From Enterobacter cloacae (GTDB taxonomy: Bacteria; Pseudomonadota; Gammaproteobacteria; Enterobacterales; Enterobacteriaceae), in assembly GCF_011078175.1 (NCBI RefSeq), contig NZ_JAALCJ010000001.1, positions 803,255-867,254 of the forward strand: a stretch of DNA of 64,000 bases, in the 5' to 3' direction. The notes beneath the pieces were generated by a model, which saw only the letters and a program-made list of their open reading frames with translations, was not told the origin of the DNA and searched no databases. Below, piece after piece: positions 38,320 through 47,830 of the stretch. A program made the translations under genes and the position numbers. Each line of letters begins with the position of its first letter. Within the stretch, counting starts at the first letter, position 1.

Positions 38320-39903
38320 ATGGAATGGATTGCCGATCCATCAATCTGGGCCGGGCTGGTGACGCTGGTCGTCATCGAATTAGTACTCGGCATTGATAAC
38401 CTGGTGTTTATCGCCATCCTTGCCGATAAATTACCCCCTTCGCAACGCGACCGCGCCCGCGTGACGGGTCTTCTGCTCGCCATGGTGATGCGTCTGTTGT
38501 TACTGGCCTCGATTTCGTGGCTGGTTACGCTGACCAAACCCATATTCAGCATCCAGGGGCTGAGCTTTAGCGCTCGCGACCTGATCATGCTTTTCGGCGG
38601 ATTGTTCCTGCTGTTCAAAGCGACGGTTGAGCTTAATGAGCGACTGGAGGGAAAAGACAGTGAAAACCCCACCCAGCGACGCGGTGCAAAATTCTGGCCG
38701 GTGGTCGCGCAGATAGTGGTGCTGGATGCCGTCTTTTCTCTCGACTCCGTAATTACTGCCGTCGGGATGGTTGACCATCTGGCGGTGATGATGGCCGCCG
38801 TGATCATCGCCATCACCCTGATGGTGCTCGCCAGTAAAGCCCTGACGCGCTTCGTGAACAGTCATCCGACTATTGTCATCCTCTGTCTGAGCTTCCTGCT
38901 AATGATTGGCTTTAGCCTGGTGGCGGATGGTTTCGGCTTCCATATCCCGAAAGGCTATTTGTACGCCGCCATTGGTTTCTCGGTGCTTATTGAGTTCCTC
39001 AACCAGCTGGCCATTTTCAACCGTCGCCGGTTTCTCTCCGCGAACCAGACATTGCGCCAACGCACCGCAGATACCGTGATGCGCCTGCTGAGCGGCAAAA
39101 AAGAGGATGCCGAGCTGGATGCCGAGTCCGCTGCGATGCTTGCCGACCACAGCGACGGGCAGATCTTCAACCCGCAGGAACGCCGGATGATAGAACGCGT
39201 GCTTAACCTCAATCAGCGTTCAGTAAGCAGCATCATGACCTCCCGCCACGACATTGAGCATATTGACCTGACGGCGCCGGAAGAGCAGATCCGTGCCCTG
39301 CTGGATAAAAACCAGCACACCCGTGTGGTCGTCACCGGCGGTGAAGAGGAAGAAGAGCTGCTGGGCGTGGTACACGTGATTGACCTGCTGCAACAGCAGC
39401 TTCACGGCGAGCCGCTCAACCTGCGCGCGCTGGTACGCCAGCCGCTGGTCTTCCCGGAAGCGCTGCCGCTGCTCTCCGCCCTGGAGCAGTTCCGCAACGC
39501 GCGTACCCACTTCGCGTTTGTCGTTGATGAGTTTGGTTCTGTGGAAGGGCTGGTGACGCTTAGCGACGTCATGGAAACCATCGCCGGCAATCTGCCTAAT
39601 GAGGTGGATGAGATCGATGCGCGTCACGATATTCAGAAAAACGCCGACGGCAGCTGGACCGCTAACGGCCATATGCCGCTGGAAGATCTGGTACAGTTCG
39701 TTCCGCTGCCGCTGGACGAGAAGCGCGAATACCACACCATCGCCGGTTTGCTGATGGAATATCTGCAACGCATTCCGCAGCCGGGCGAAGAGGTTCAGGT
39801 GGGGGATTACCTGATCAAAACCTTGCAGGTTGAGAGCCATCGCGTGCAGAAGGTGCAGCTGATCCCGCTGCGCGGTGAAGATGAGATGGACTTTGAGGTT
39901 TAG
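38320..39903 (+). CDS. yegH: TerC-family membrane protein with CBS domains, YegH
   Basis: 527-residue inner-membrane protein, divergent from wza as in E. coli. The N-terminal TerC domain (about 1-240, seven membrane segments, with [18 protein letters not shown] and [18 protein letters not shown] carrying conserved membrane aspartates) is followed by a pair of CBS domains (about 300-425) and a CorC/HlyC-type C-terminal domain. The architecture suggests metal-ion efflux or homeostasis, but the substrate is not known to me. A good terminator follows 8 bases past the stop. Confidence 0.92.
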   Translation: MEWIADPSIWAGLVTLVVIELVLGIDNLVFIAILADKLPPSQRDRARVTGLLLAMVMRLLLLASISWLVTLTKPIFSIQGLSFSARDLIMLFGGLFLLFKATVELNERLEGKDSENPTQRRGAKFWPVVAQIVVLDAVFSLDSVITAVGMVDHLAVMMAAVIIAITLMVLASKALTRFVNSHPTIVILCLSFLLMIGFSLVADGFGFHIPKGYLYAAIGFSVLIEFLNQLAIFNRRRFLSANQTLRQRTADTVMRLLSGKKEDAELDAESAAMLADHSDGQIFNPQERRMIERVLNLNQRSVSSIMTSRHDIEHIDLTAPEEQIRALLDKNQHTRVVVTGGEEEEELLGVVHVIDLLQQQLHGEPLNLRALVRQPLVFPEALPLLSALEQFRNARTHFAFVVDEFGSVEGLVTLSDVMETIAGNLPNEVDEIDARHDIQKNADGSWTANGHMPLEDLVQFVPLPLDEKREYHTIAGLLMEYLQRIPQPGEEVQVGDYLIKTLQVESHRVQKVQLIPLRGEDEMDFEV

Positions 39904-39911
39904 GTAAAAGC

Positions 39912-39938
39912 AAAACGGCAACCTCGTTGCCGTTTTTA
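39912..39938. terminator. Terminator between yegH and asmA
   Basis: An 11-bp stem (39912-39922 with 39926-39936) with a CTC loop; T run on the right, A run on the left. It ends yegH rightward and, less strongly, asmA leftward. Confidence 0.85.
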
Positions 39939-39946
39939 GTGTTTGC

Positions 39947-39969
39947 TCCCTCTCCCCGTGGGAGAGGGC
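39947..39969. repeat. Single palindromic repeat unit near asmA 3' end
   Basis: CCCTCTCCCCGTGGGAGAGGG is one short unit of the CCCTCTCCCC family seen at 21869, 33778, 49201 and 60291. It lies between convergent yegH and asmA. Confidence 0.7.
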
Positions 39970-40003
39970 ATCAGGCCGCACGTGCCACCCGGCACAACAG
40001 GCA

Positions 40004-41854
40004 TCACAGCTTATCGAGCAGCTTTTTCACATCCTTACCTGACTGAGACTCTTTATTGCGGTCCGCCCAGTCATTCAGCCGACGTTTCGCTTCATCCTGA
40101 AGATGCTTACGCAGGATCTGATCGACCTGCAAACTGTAATTCAGCGCCTGCCATTTTCCGTAGACGCGCAGCGGTATCGGCGTCTCTTTCAGGAACTCCA
40201 CAAGCTGGCCTTCGCCTTCCCAGCCGGCCTTCACCCGGACGTTGAAGCGGGTATCAGCCGTCTCTTTCACCAGATCCAGCGCGCCGTTTCCCGTCAGCGC
40301 CAGCAGAGATGAAGTTCCCTGCATATCGTCAAGCGAGAGCTGACCGTTGTCGAGGGCAAGCTCGCTGGTAAAGCTGTCCAGACGGGTTGCGCTGTCGTAG
40401 TTTTCATTCGCTTTCACGCTGCTGCTGCGCTCTACCGCCTGCTGTACCAGCTGCTGGAAGTTCAGCCCTTCCATGCGCGAATCTTTGAGCTCAACGTGCG
40501 CCTGCCCCTGCCAGCTACGGCGGAAAGCGTCCGCATCAATCTTCTTGCCGGAAAAATCCCCGGCCAGCGACAGCTGCCCCGTGAGGGCAATAGGGTAATT
40601 AAAGGCTTTCAGGATGGTACCAATCTCAACGTTTTCCAGACGCGGCTGGAACGCGGCGCTGGCAACGTCTTTACGTACATCCAGCGTGCCCGGCAGGGAG
40701 AGGTTCCCTGCTCCCATTTTTCCGCTGAGTTCGGAGATGACCAGCAGGCCATTGTGGTTGAACATCTGGCTGCTGACGTCAGTAAAATCAATTCCACGCC
40801 AGCGCACGCTGTTCGCTTTCAGCAGAATGTCGGCGGTAAATCCGCGCAGGCCGTTGTAGTCAGGCTGATCGAGATTTGAGGAGATCACCGGACGCGACTG
40901 CGTGACCTGGCTTTGCCCCACCTGCGTGGCTCCCTCATCGGTCGCGTTCACCGGTTGGGGCGGCAGCAGGTTCTCGAGGTTCAGCTTGTCGAATTGCAGA
41001 TCCAGCACCCACTTGGGTTTCTCATCGAGCGTGACGCTTGCCTGTCCCTTCAGGGAACTGTCGTTGGCCTGGAGGTTGAGCGCGTTCAGTTCGAGCTGTT
41101 TGCGCTCTTCATGCCACACCGCCTGCATGGTCCCCTGCCCGGCTATTCCTTTTGTGGGTAAATCCGCGCCGGTCAGCTGCCAGTTGAGTTGCTGAACGTC
41201 CGCCGTCAGCTGGTGCGGGTAATCCGACGCATTCACGTTCGCATTCATCGACAGGTTGAGATCGCGCTGATTGCGGTTGATCCGCCCCGAGAACTCCATG
41301 GTGGCGTGATGGTTGGCGTCCTGCTCCATCCTGAGGTTGATATTGCGTACGGTGATCTGTTCGTCGTCCTCATGCTGGAAAACCAGCACGCTGTCAGCAA
41401 CTTTCAGATTACCGATGTCGAACGACCAGCCGGTATCAGAGGGGACGTCAGGCAAGGTGTTTTCACGCGGTGCGACCGGAGCATCCGCCTGACGAACGGC
41501 TTCGGTTTGGGGGGTAAGCTGAATCACCGCCCCTTTCAGCATCACCTGTTCTACCTGAAGTTGATGGGATAACAGCGGGATGAGCGCGACATCAAGACGC
41601 ATGTTATCCGCCGTGACCAGCGGCTGCACGGCGCCCGGCGCGGTGAGCGACATACGTCCGGAGAGAATGCTAAGCTGAGGCCAGACGTGCCAGCGCAGCG
41701 GCCCGTCCAGCTTGAGTTCATACCCGCTGCGCGCTTCCACCTGCCGCACCATATAGGCCCGGAAGTCATTCGGGTTAACCAGCAGCACCAACGCTGAAAG
41801 GCCAGCCACCAGCACCACCAGCAAAATCATCAGCGTTGTCAGAACTCTTCTCAT
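40004..41854 (-). CDS. asmA: AsmA, outer-membrane assembly/lipid transport protein
   Basis: 616-residue AsmA-family protein anchored by one N-terminal membrane segment (about residues 7-26, TTLMILLVVLVAGLSALVLL) with a large periplasmic part. The AsmA N-terminal domain and the C-terminal AsmA_2 domain, including the WQGQAHVELKDSRMEGLNF region, are recognisable. Family members bridge inner and outer membrane and are implicated in phospholipid transport; mutants suppress OmpF assembly defects. It follows dcd by 23 bases, so they probably share a transcript. Confidence 0.96.
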   Translation of the reverse strand: MRRVLTTLMILLVVLVAGLSALVLLVNPNDFRAYMVRQVEARSGYELKLDGPLRWHVWPQLSILSGRMSLTAPGAVQPLVTADNMRLDVALIPLLSHQLQVEQVMLKGAVIQLTPQTEAVRQADAPVAPRENTLPDVPSDTGWSFDIGNLKVADSVLVFQHEDDEQITVRNINLRMEQDANHHATMEFSGRINRNQRDLNLSMNANVNASDYPHQLTADVQQLNWQLTGADLPTKGIAGQGTMQAVWHEERKQLELNALNLQANDSSLKGQASVTLDEKPKWVLDLQFDKLNLENLLPPQPVNATDEGATQVGQSQVTQSRPVISSNLDQPDYNGLRGFTADILLKANSVRWRGIDFTDVSSQMFNHNGLLVISELSGKMGAGNLSLPGTLDVRKDVASAAFQPRLENVEIGTILKAFNYPIALTGQLSLAGDFSGKKIDADAFRRSWQGQAHVELKDSRMEGLNFQQLVQQAVERSSSVKANENYDSATRLDSFTSELALDNGQLSLDDMQGTSSLLALTGNGALDLVKETADTRFNVRVKAGWEGEGQLVEFLKETPIPLRVYGKWQALNYSLQVDQILRKHLQDEAKRRLNDWADRNKESQSGKDVKKLLDKL

Positions 41855-41877
41855 GGCTTCCTCAGTGAACTCACAGA

Positions 41878-42459
41878 TCAGTCTTTATCGATACGACTGG
41901 CAACCGCACCCTGCTGGTCGCGATATTTTGCGTCCTGACGGCGGTTATAAGGACGGTCTGCCGGGCCGGTCAGCGGCTCGAAGCTCAACGCACCAATCAT
42001 CATTCCCGGTCGAAGCGCCAGCGGCAGTTTACCGGCGTTGAAGAACTCCAGCACAATACGGCCAGACCAGCCCGGATCGATACGGTGCGCGGTGACGTGC
42101 ACCATAAGACCCAGACGCGCCAGGGAAGAGCGTCCGTCAAGCCAGCCGACCAGATCCGCAGGCAGCGTGACGGATTCAAAGGTCACCGCCAGCGCCAGTT
42201 CGCCAGGATGGAGATAAAACGCCTCTCCTTCTTCGATGACGATTTCGTCGCTCATGACGCGATCCAGCGCTGCGCTGACTTCGTCTTTCGGTCCGCTGAG
42301 GTCGATAAACGGTGCCGTGTGGCCGCTGAAGGTGCGGAATTTGTTCCCCAGACGCACATCGACGGTCACGCCGTTAATACGCTCAACCGGTGGACGCGGG
42401 GTGATAGACAGGCGGCCTTCATCCAGCCAGGCTTCTATATCGCGGTCACAAAGACGCAT
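41878..42459 (-). CDS. dcd: dCTP deaminase
   Basis: Converts dCTP to dUTP, feeding dTMP synthesis. 193 residues, exact E. coli length, with the catalytic glutamate E138 in GRIVLEF, the [12 protein letters not shown] and HPGELALAV stretches of the trimeric dUTPase-like fold. It lies between udk and asmA as in E. coli; the 91-base gap to udk could hold its own promoter but I see no strong match. Confidence 0.98.
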   Translation of the reverse strand: MRLCDRDIEAWLDEGRLSITPRPPVERINGVTVDVRLGNKFRTFSGHTAPFIDLSGPKDEVSAALDRVMSDEIVIEEGEAFYLHPGELALAVTFESVTLPADLVGWLDGRSSLARLGLMVHVTAHRIDPGWSGRIVLEFFNAGKLPLALRPGMMIGALSFEPLTGPADRPYNRRQDAKYRDQQGAVASRIDKD

Positions 42460-42550
42460 GGCACTTTCTCCTTTCGTGCATCGCGCCCTGAAGCCTTACA
42501 GCGTCAGGGCAAAACCAGGTTATCTCTGAACGGTACACAATTCACACGGC

Positions 42551-43192
42551 TTATTCAAAAAACTGACTGATTTTCGCTTTTAAGATATCAATGGCAATAC
42601 GGTTTTTACCGCCGCGCGGCACGATAATATCGGCGTATTGTTTTGAAGGTTCAATAAATTGCAGGAACATCGGACGCACGGTTTTCTGATATTGCGCCAT
42701 CACGGAATCCATGGAGCGGCCGCGTTCGTTAACGTCGCGTTTGATACGACGCATCAGGCAGATATCCAGCGGGGTATCGACGAAAATCGAGAAGTTCATT
42801 GATTCGCGCAGACGAGCGTCGGTGAGCAGCAAAATCCCTTCAAGGATGATCACCTTCTTAGGCTCGATGCGGATCGTTTCCTGGGTGCGGGTATGTTCCA
42901 CATAGCTGTAGACGGGCAGTTCAATCGCCTCGCCGCGCTTCAGCGCTTCCAGATGCTGGAACAGCAGGCTGTGATCCATCGCACTGGGGTGGTCGTAGTT
43001 GGTTTTTACGCGCTCTTCCATCGAAAGATGGGATTGATCTTTGTAATAGCTATCTTCGGGAATAACACCGATATGCTCATCACCCACTTGTTCACGCAGT
43101 TCGCGATAAAGCGTACTGGCAATAAGACTTTTACCTGAAGCCGATGCGCCGGCAATGCCTATGATGACGCACTGATGAGACTTATCAGTCAT
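42551..43192 (-). CDS. udk: Uridine/cytidine kinase
   Basis: Pyrimidine salvage: phosphorylates uridine or cytidine with GTP/ATP. 213 residues with P-loop GASASGKS at 15-22, the PEDSYYKDQ loop and [11 protein letters not shown] lid. Standard length and position. First gene of a leftward group with dcd and asmA. Confidence 0.98.
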   Translation of the reverse strand: MTDKSHQCVIIGIAGASASGKSLIASTLYRELREQVGDEHIGVIPEDSYYKDQSHLSMEERVKTNYDHPSAMDHSLLFQHLEALKRGEAIELPVYSYVEHTRTQETIRIEPKKVIILEGILLLTDARLRESMNFSIFVDTPLDICLMRRIKRDVNERGRSMDSVMAQYQKTVRPMFLQFIEPSKQYADIIVPRGGKNRIAIDILKAKISQFFE

Positions 43193-43533
43193 AAATTTAG
43201 CGACCTGATTAACCTGGATGTAAGGAAGGACGACGCCGGAGCGTCAAACGCGGCAATTATAGGGATTTCGGAGACGTGATACCAGTCGAATGCGCAGGTT
43301 ATGCGAGGCGGGCTGAAAAGCGCCGTTTCACGCCTTTAGCGAAATTTTTACGCGCGGTTTTTCGCCATTTCATCGCCTTTCTTCGCAGAGTAACTATTTT
43401 ATAAGTCTATGAAGTCAAAATCTGAGCACTCAGCATATGAATTGTAAAATGTTTGTACTAGCATAAACCAAATTATGAATTTACGCGTCCGGACCTGGTT
43501 CCTGACAACATGGCGTTCCTGGATAGAGCGGTA
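43193..43533. other. Divergent udk / dgcE intergenic region
   Basis: 341 bases with no open frame. The udk promoter candidate lies at 43256-43284. Close to dgcE the sequence becomes AT-rich (43400-43490) and may hold its promoter, but I could not define a -35/-10 pair. No repeat or hairpin of note. Confidence 0.6.
43256..43284 (-). promoter_or_regulatory. Candidate udk promoter
   Basis: A perfect TATAAT -10 on the minus strand (complement of 43256-43261) with a 17-base spacer and a weak -35 TGGTAT (43279-43284). The leader to the udk ATG would be about 57 bases. Confidence 0.5.
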
Positions 43534-46500
43534 ATGAATAAACAATACCAGCGGGTTTTGGTTACTACCCCACATCCTTTACTGCGGCTTGTCTGTCTGG
43601 GTCTGGTCACGTTCATCTTCACCCTATTTTCCCTTGAGCTGACTCGCTTCGGTACGCTGCTCGCGCCACTGTGGTTCCCAACCTCAATAATGATGGTGGC
43701 GTTTTACCGCCACGCGGGAAAAATGTGGCCCGGCATTGCGCTTGCCTGCTCCTTTGGCAATATTTTTGCCTCGTGGCTGCTTTTCTCATGGGACGCGATC
43801 AGCCTGACCTACACCACAATCAATATTATTGAGGCCGGTATTGGGGCTGTGTTGTTGCGCAAGTTGCTTCCCTGGTATAACCCGCTGCAAAACCTCAACG
43901 ACTGGATCCGGCTTGCCATCGGGAGTGCCCTGGTGCCGCCGCTGGTGGGGGGCGTTCTGGTTCATTTTCTGGTGCCGAGCGCAGAGCCGCTGCGTAATTT
44001 TATTTTTTGGGTACTTTCAGAATCCATTGGCGCACTGGCGCTGGTGCCGTTAGGCCTGTTGTTTAAACCGCACTACCTGCTGCGACACCGCAACCCAAAA
44101 CTGTTGCTGGAATCGCTGGTGACGCTAGTTATTACGCTGGTCCTGAGCTGGACGGCAATCGCCTGGCTGCCGTGGCCATTCACCTGCATCATCGTTCTGC
44201 TGATGTGGAGCGCGGTACGCCTGCCGCGTATGGAGGCGTTCCTGGTATTTTTATCCACCATCATGATGGTGTCCCTGATGATGGCGCGAAACCCGGCCTC
44301 CATGACGCCCTCCAGCATGATCGTCACCTTTAACGCGCCGTGGCTCCCCTTCCTGATGATGCTGTTACCCGCCAACATTATGACGATGGTGATGTATGCC
44401 TTCCGGGCCGAGCGTAAACACATCACGGAAAGCGAAGAACGTTTTCGTAATGCGATGGAATATTCCGCGATAGGTATGGCGCTGGTGGGCACTGAGGGCC
44501 AGTGGCTTCAGGCCAACAAGGCGCTGTGCAATTTCCTCGGTTACAGCCAGTCCGAGCTTCAGTCACTCACGTTCCAGCAGTTAACCTGGCCGGAGGATTT
44601 AAATACCGACCTGGAACAGATGGAACAGCTCATGCATGGGGAGATCAACAACTACAGCCTCGAAAAACGCTACTACACCCGCAGCGGCGAGGTGGTCTGG
44701 GCGCTGCTGGCCGTCTCCGTGGTCCGTCATGCCGACGGTACACCGCTCTACTTTATTGCGCAGATTGAAGACATCAACGATCTGAAACATACCGAGTGGG
44801 TCAATAAGCGCCTGATGGAACGTATCACCCTCGCAAACGAAGCCGGCGGCATTGGGATTTGGGAGTGGGATCTCGAGCCGAACGTAATCAGCTGGGATAA
44901 ACGGATGTTTGAACTGTACGAGATCCCCCCGCACATTAAACCCACCTGGCAACTCTGGCATGACGCCATCGTGCCTGAAGATCGCACGCATGCCGAACAG
45001 GTGCTGCAAGAGTCACTCCAGGCCAGGGTGCCTTTCAAGCTGGAATTTCGCATTCGCGTCAAGGATGGCATTCGCCACATTCGTTCGTTAGCGAACCGGG
45101 TGCTGAACAAACAGGGCGAAGTGGAACGGCTGTTAGGGATCAACATGGACATGACCGAGGTGAAGCAGCTGAACGAGGCGCTGTTCCAGGAAAAAGAGCG
45201 TCTGCATATCACCCTCGACTCCATCGGCGAAGCGGTGTTGTGTACCGATATCGACATGAACATCACCTTTATGAATCCGGTCGCCGAGAAGATGAGCGGC
45301 TGGTCGCAAAGCGAAGCGCTGGGTCAGCCCGTCCTGAAGGTGCTGCACATTACCTTCGGCGAGAACGGTCCGTTAATGGAAAACATCCACAGCGGCGATA
45401 TGTCCCGTACCGATATTGAACAGGATGTGGTGCTCAACTGCCGGAATGGCGGCAGTTTCGACATTCATTACAGCATTACCTCGCTCAGTACCCTGGAAGG
45501 GCACACCATCGGCTCGGTGCTGGTAATACAGGACGTGACCGAATCGCGCAAAATGCTGCGCCAGCTAAGCTACAGCGCCTCCCATGACGCCCTAACTCAT
45601 CTGGCGAACCGCGTCAGCTTTGAAAATCATCTGAAGCGTCTGTTGCAGACGGTACAGGAGACCCATCAGCGTCACGCGCTGGTCTTTATCGATCTTGATC
45701 GTTTTAAGGCGGTCAACGATACGGCAGGCCACGCGGCGGGTGATGCTCTCCTGCGCGAGCTTTCTTCTTTAATGCTGACCATGCTGCGCTCCAGCGACGT
45801 GCTGGCGCGTCTGGGTGGCGACGAGTTTGGCCTGCTGCTGCCGGACTGCAACGTCGAAAGCGCACGCTATATTGCGGGCAGGCTGATCGACGCCATCAAT
45901 AACTATCATTTTTCCTGGGAAGGACGCCTGCACCGCATTGGCGCCAGCGCAGGTATCACGCTGATTGACGACACCAATTATCAGGCTGCGGAAGTGATGT
46001 CTCAGGCCGATATCGCCTGTTACGCTTCGAAAAACAGCGGGCGCGGCGTGGTAACCGTCTATGAACCCCAGCAGGAGCGGATCCACAGCACGCGCAGCAT
46101 GATGTCACTGGATGAACAGTGGCACATGATTAAAGATAATCATCTGCTGATGATTGCCCGCAGCGTCGCCTCACCGCGGATCCCCGAGAGCAGTAGCTTC
46201 TGGCTGATTTCTCTGCGGCTGTGGACCAGCCAGGGGGAAGTGCTGGAAGAGCATGCCTTCCGCGCCGGGCTGGCGGAAGCGGAGCTGCTGCACGCCCTTG
46301 ACCGGCGTATTTTCAGCGAGTTTTTCCGCTCCTATGCCAGACAGGTGGCGGCGAAAGGGATGGGCGTCGCGCTGCCGCTCTCAGAAGCGGGTTTAGCCAG
46401 CGTCACGCTGGTGGATGAACTGCTCGATCTCATTACCAAAGGTCCACTGCCGGCACGTCTGCTGCATCTGGCGATCGCCGTCGATGTGTTGAGTAATAAC

Positions 46501-46863
46501 GATGAAAACGTGCAGCAGGGTCTGCAAAAGCTTCGTCATGCCGGCTGTCGCGTGGTGTTGACCCGCGTCGGACGCGATATGAACGTCTTCAGCCAGCTCA
46601 GCGCCAACACAGCTGATTATCTGCTGCTGGATGCAGACGTGGTGACCAACGTCCACGGCAATTTGATGGACGAGATGATGGTGACCATCATTCAGGGCCA
46701 CGCCCAGCGTCTGGGTATTAAAACCATTGCCGGCCCATGCCATCAGTCGATCATGATGGATACGCTGTCGGGCATCGGCGTTGACTTTATTTACGGCGAT
46801 ACCATTGGGGAAGCGCAGCCGCTGGATCTACTGCTCAATACCAGCTATTTCGCCATCAACTGA
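43534..46863 (+). CDS. dgcE: Diguanylate cyclase DgcE (YegE)
   Basis: Large inner-membrane sensor making cyclic di-GMP, upstream of curli/cellulose control in E. coli. About 1109 residues from ATG 43534; ATG 43510 would add eight residues and neither has a strong ribosome site. N-terminal MASE1 domain (about ten membrane segments, residues 10-300), three PAS/PAC units (about 310-680), then GGDEF with an intact RLGGDEFG near residue 760. The C-terminal about 250 residues correspond to a degenerate EAL domain: no E-A/V-L motif is visible, so phosphodiesterase activity is unlikely. Its 3' end overlaps convergent alkA by 36 bases. Confidence 0.94.
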   Translation: MNKQYQRVLVTTPHPLLRLVCLGLVTFIFTLFSLELTRFGTLLAPLWFPTSIMMVAFYRHAGKMWPGIALACSFGNIFASWLLFSWDAISLTYTTINIIEAGIGAVLLRKLLPWYNPLQNLNDWIRLAIGSALVPPLVGGVLVHFLVPSAEPLRNFIFWVLSESIGALALVPLGLLFKPHYLLRHRNPKLLLESLVTLVITLVLSWTAIAWLPWPFTCIIVLLMWSAVRLPRMEAFLVFLSTIMMVSLMMARNPASMTPSSMIVTFNAPWLPFLMMLLPANIMTMVMYAFRAERKHITESEERFRNAMEYSAIGMALVGTEGQWLQANKALCNFLGYSQSELQSLTFQQLTWPEDLNTDLEQMEQLMHGEINNYSLEKRYYTRSGEVVWALLAVSVVRHADGTPLYFIAQIEDINDLKHTEWVNKRLMERITLANEAGGIGIWEWDLEPNVISWDKRMFELYEIPPHIKPTWQLWHDAIVPEDRTHAEQVLQESLQARVPFKLEFRIRVKDGIRHIRSLANRVLNKQGEVERLLGINMDMTEVKQLNEALFQEKERLHITLDSIGEAVLCTDIDMNITFMNPVAEKMSGWSQSEALGQPVLKVLHITFGENGPLMENIHSGDMSRTDIEQDVVLNCRNGGSFDIHYSITSLSTLEGHTIGSVLVIQDVTESRKMLRQLSYSASHDALTHLANRVSFENHLKRLLQTVQETHQRHALVFIDLDRFKAVNDTAGHAAGDALLRELSSLMLTMLRSSDVLARLGGDEFGLLLPDCNVESARYIAGRLIDAINNYHFSWEGRLHRIGASAGITLIDDTNYQAAEVMSQADIACYASKNSGRGVVTVYEPQQERIHSTRSMMSLDEQWHMIKDNHLLMIARSVASPRIPESSSFWLISLRLWTSQGEVLEEHAFRAGLAEAELLHALDRRIFSEFFRSYARQVAAKGMGVALPLSEAGLASVTLVDELLDLITKGPLPARLLHLAIAVDVLSNNDENVQQGLQKLRHAGCRVVLTRVGRDMNVFSQLSANTADYLLLDADVVTNVHGNLMDEMMVTIIQGHAQRLGIKTIAGPCHQSIMMDTLSGIGVDFIYGDTIGEAQPLDLLLNTSYFAIN

Positions 46864-47700
46864 CGGCGACCAGCCGTCGGTGTACCAGATATGCAATAAC
46901 GCATAGGAGCGCCACGGCTGCCAGCGCTCCGCATAGCGACGGATTTGCGCGGGCGTCATACCGGCAAAGCGCTGCTTAATCAGATAATCATCCGGCAGAA
47001 AAACATCCTTCGCCTGCCAGCCGCGCAGGGCCAGGTAATTGGCGGTCCAGCGCCCTATGCCGGGGCGCTGCTGTAGCGCCTTCATTCCGGCCTCAACGTT
47101 CGCAGGCGGGAACAGCGGGAATTCACCATCCACTACCGACTGCGCCAGGTGAATCAACGACTCCGCACGCTTGAGCGGCATCCCGAGGGCTTTCAACGCC
47201 AGCGGATCCGCCGCGGCCAGTACCTCTGGCGGAGGAAAGCAGAGGTAGCCCGGCGCGTCCTGGATGGGTTCACCGCACAGCGCCACCACCCGTGACGCCA
47301 GTTTAGCCGCCATCGCCACGCTTACCAGCTGTCCGAGAATGGCGCGTACGCCCTGTTCGTACGTATCCATCGCGCCTGGCAAACGTAACCCCGGCCGCGC
47401 CGCGGCGAGCTCGCCCAAAGTCTGCGCAATGTGCAGCGGATCGCAATCAAGGTCAAACAGGCGGGCGATGCGGTCCAGGCAGATATCCGCCACGGGGATC
47501 AGGCCAGGGCTGAGCGACACCGCCAGCGTATGGGTTGCGCTGTTTGGTGTGATGCGAAAAATGCCCCGATGCCCGGCACAGGCAAAACTGCGCTCGTAGT
47601 AATCCTCCGTAACGGTCTCAACCCCCGTGACCGCACGCGCGGCAAGAAAGCCAAACATCCACGTCCAGTCGTAGGGCGGTTGCCAGTTCAGGGTATACAT
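46828..47700 (-). CDS. alkA: DNA-3-methyladenine glycosylase II AlkA
   Basis: Base-excision repair glycosylase removing alkylated purines; part of the Ada response in E. coli. 290 residues from ATG 47700, chosen for the AAGGAGAG ribosome site; a longer reading from 47787 was rejected. It has the helix-hairpin-helix LQQRPGIGRWTA (209-220) and the catalytic aspartate in FLPDDYL (D237/D238). I could not identify an Ada box with confidence in the short gap to yegD. The 3' ends of alkA and dgcE overlap tail to tail. Confidence 0.96.
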   Translation of the reverse strand: MYTLNWQPPYDWTWMFGFLAARAVTGVETVTEDYYERSFACAGHRGIFRITPNSATHTLAVSLSPGLIPVADICLDRIARLFDLDCDPLHIAQTLGELAAARPGLRLPGAMDTYEQGVRAILGQLVSVAMAAKLASRVVALCGEPIQDAPGYLCFPPPEVLAAADPLALKALGMPLKRAESLIHLAQSVVDGEFPLFPPANVEAGMKALQQRPGIGRWTANYLALRGWQAKDVFLPDDYLIKQRFAGMTPAQIRRYAERWQPWRSYALLHIWYTDGWSPSVDGEIAGIEQ

Positions 47701-47830
47701 CGTCTCTCCTTTTGTATTTACCTCAGCATAAACCGAAAGATTGCGTTGCGCCTTGCTTTCATATTCCTGTTGTCGCCTGGCAGACATTTCGCTAAAGTCT
47801 CGCCCCTTCTCACCGGCATGGGGATTTATT

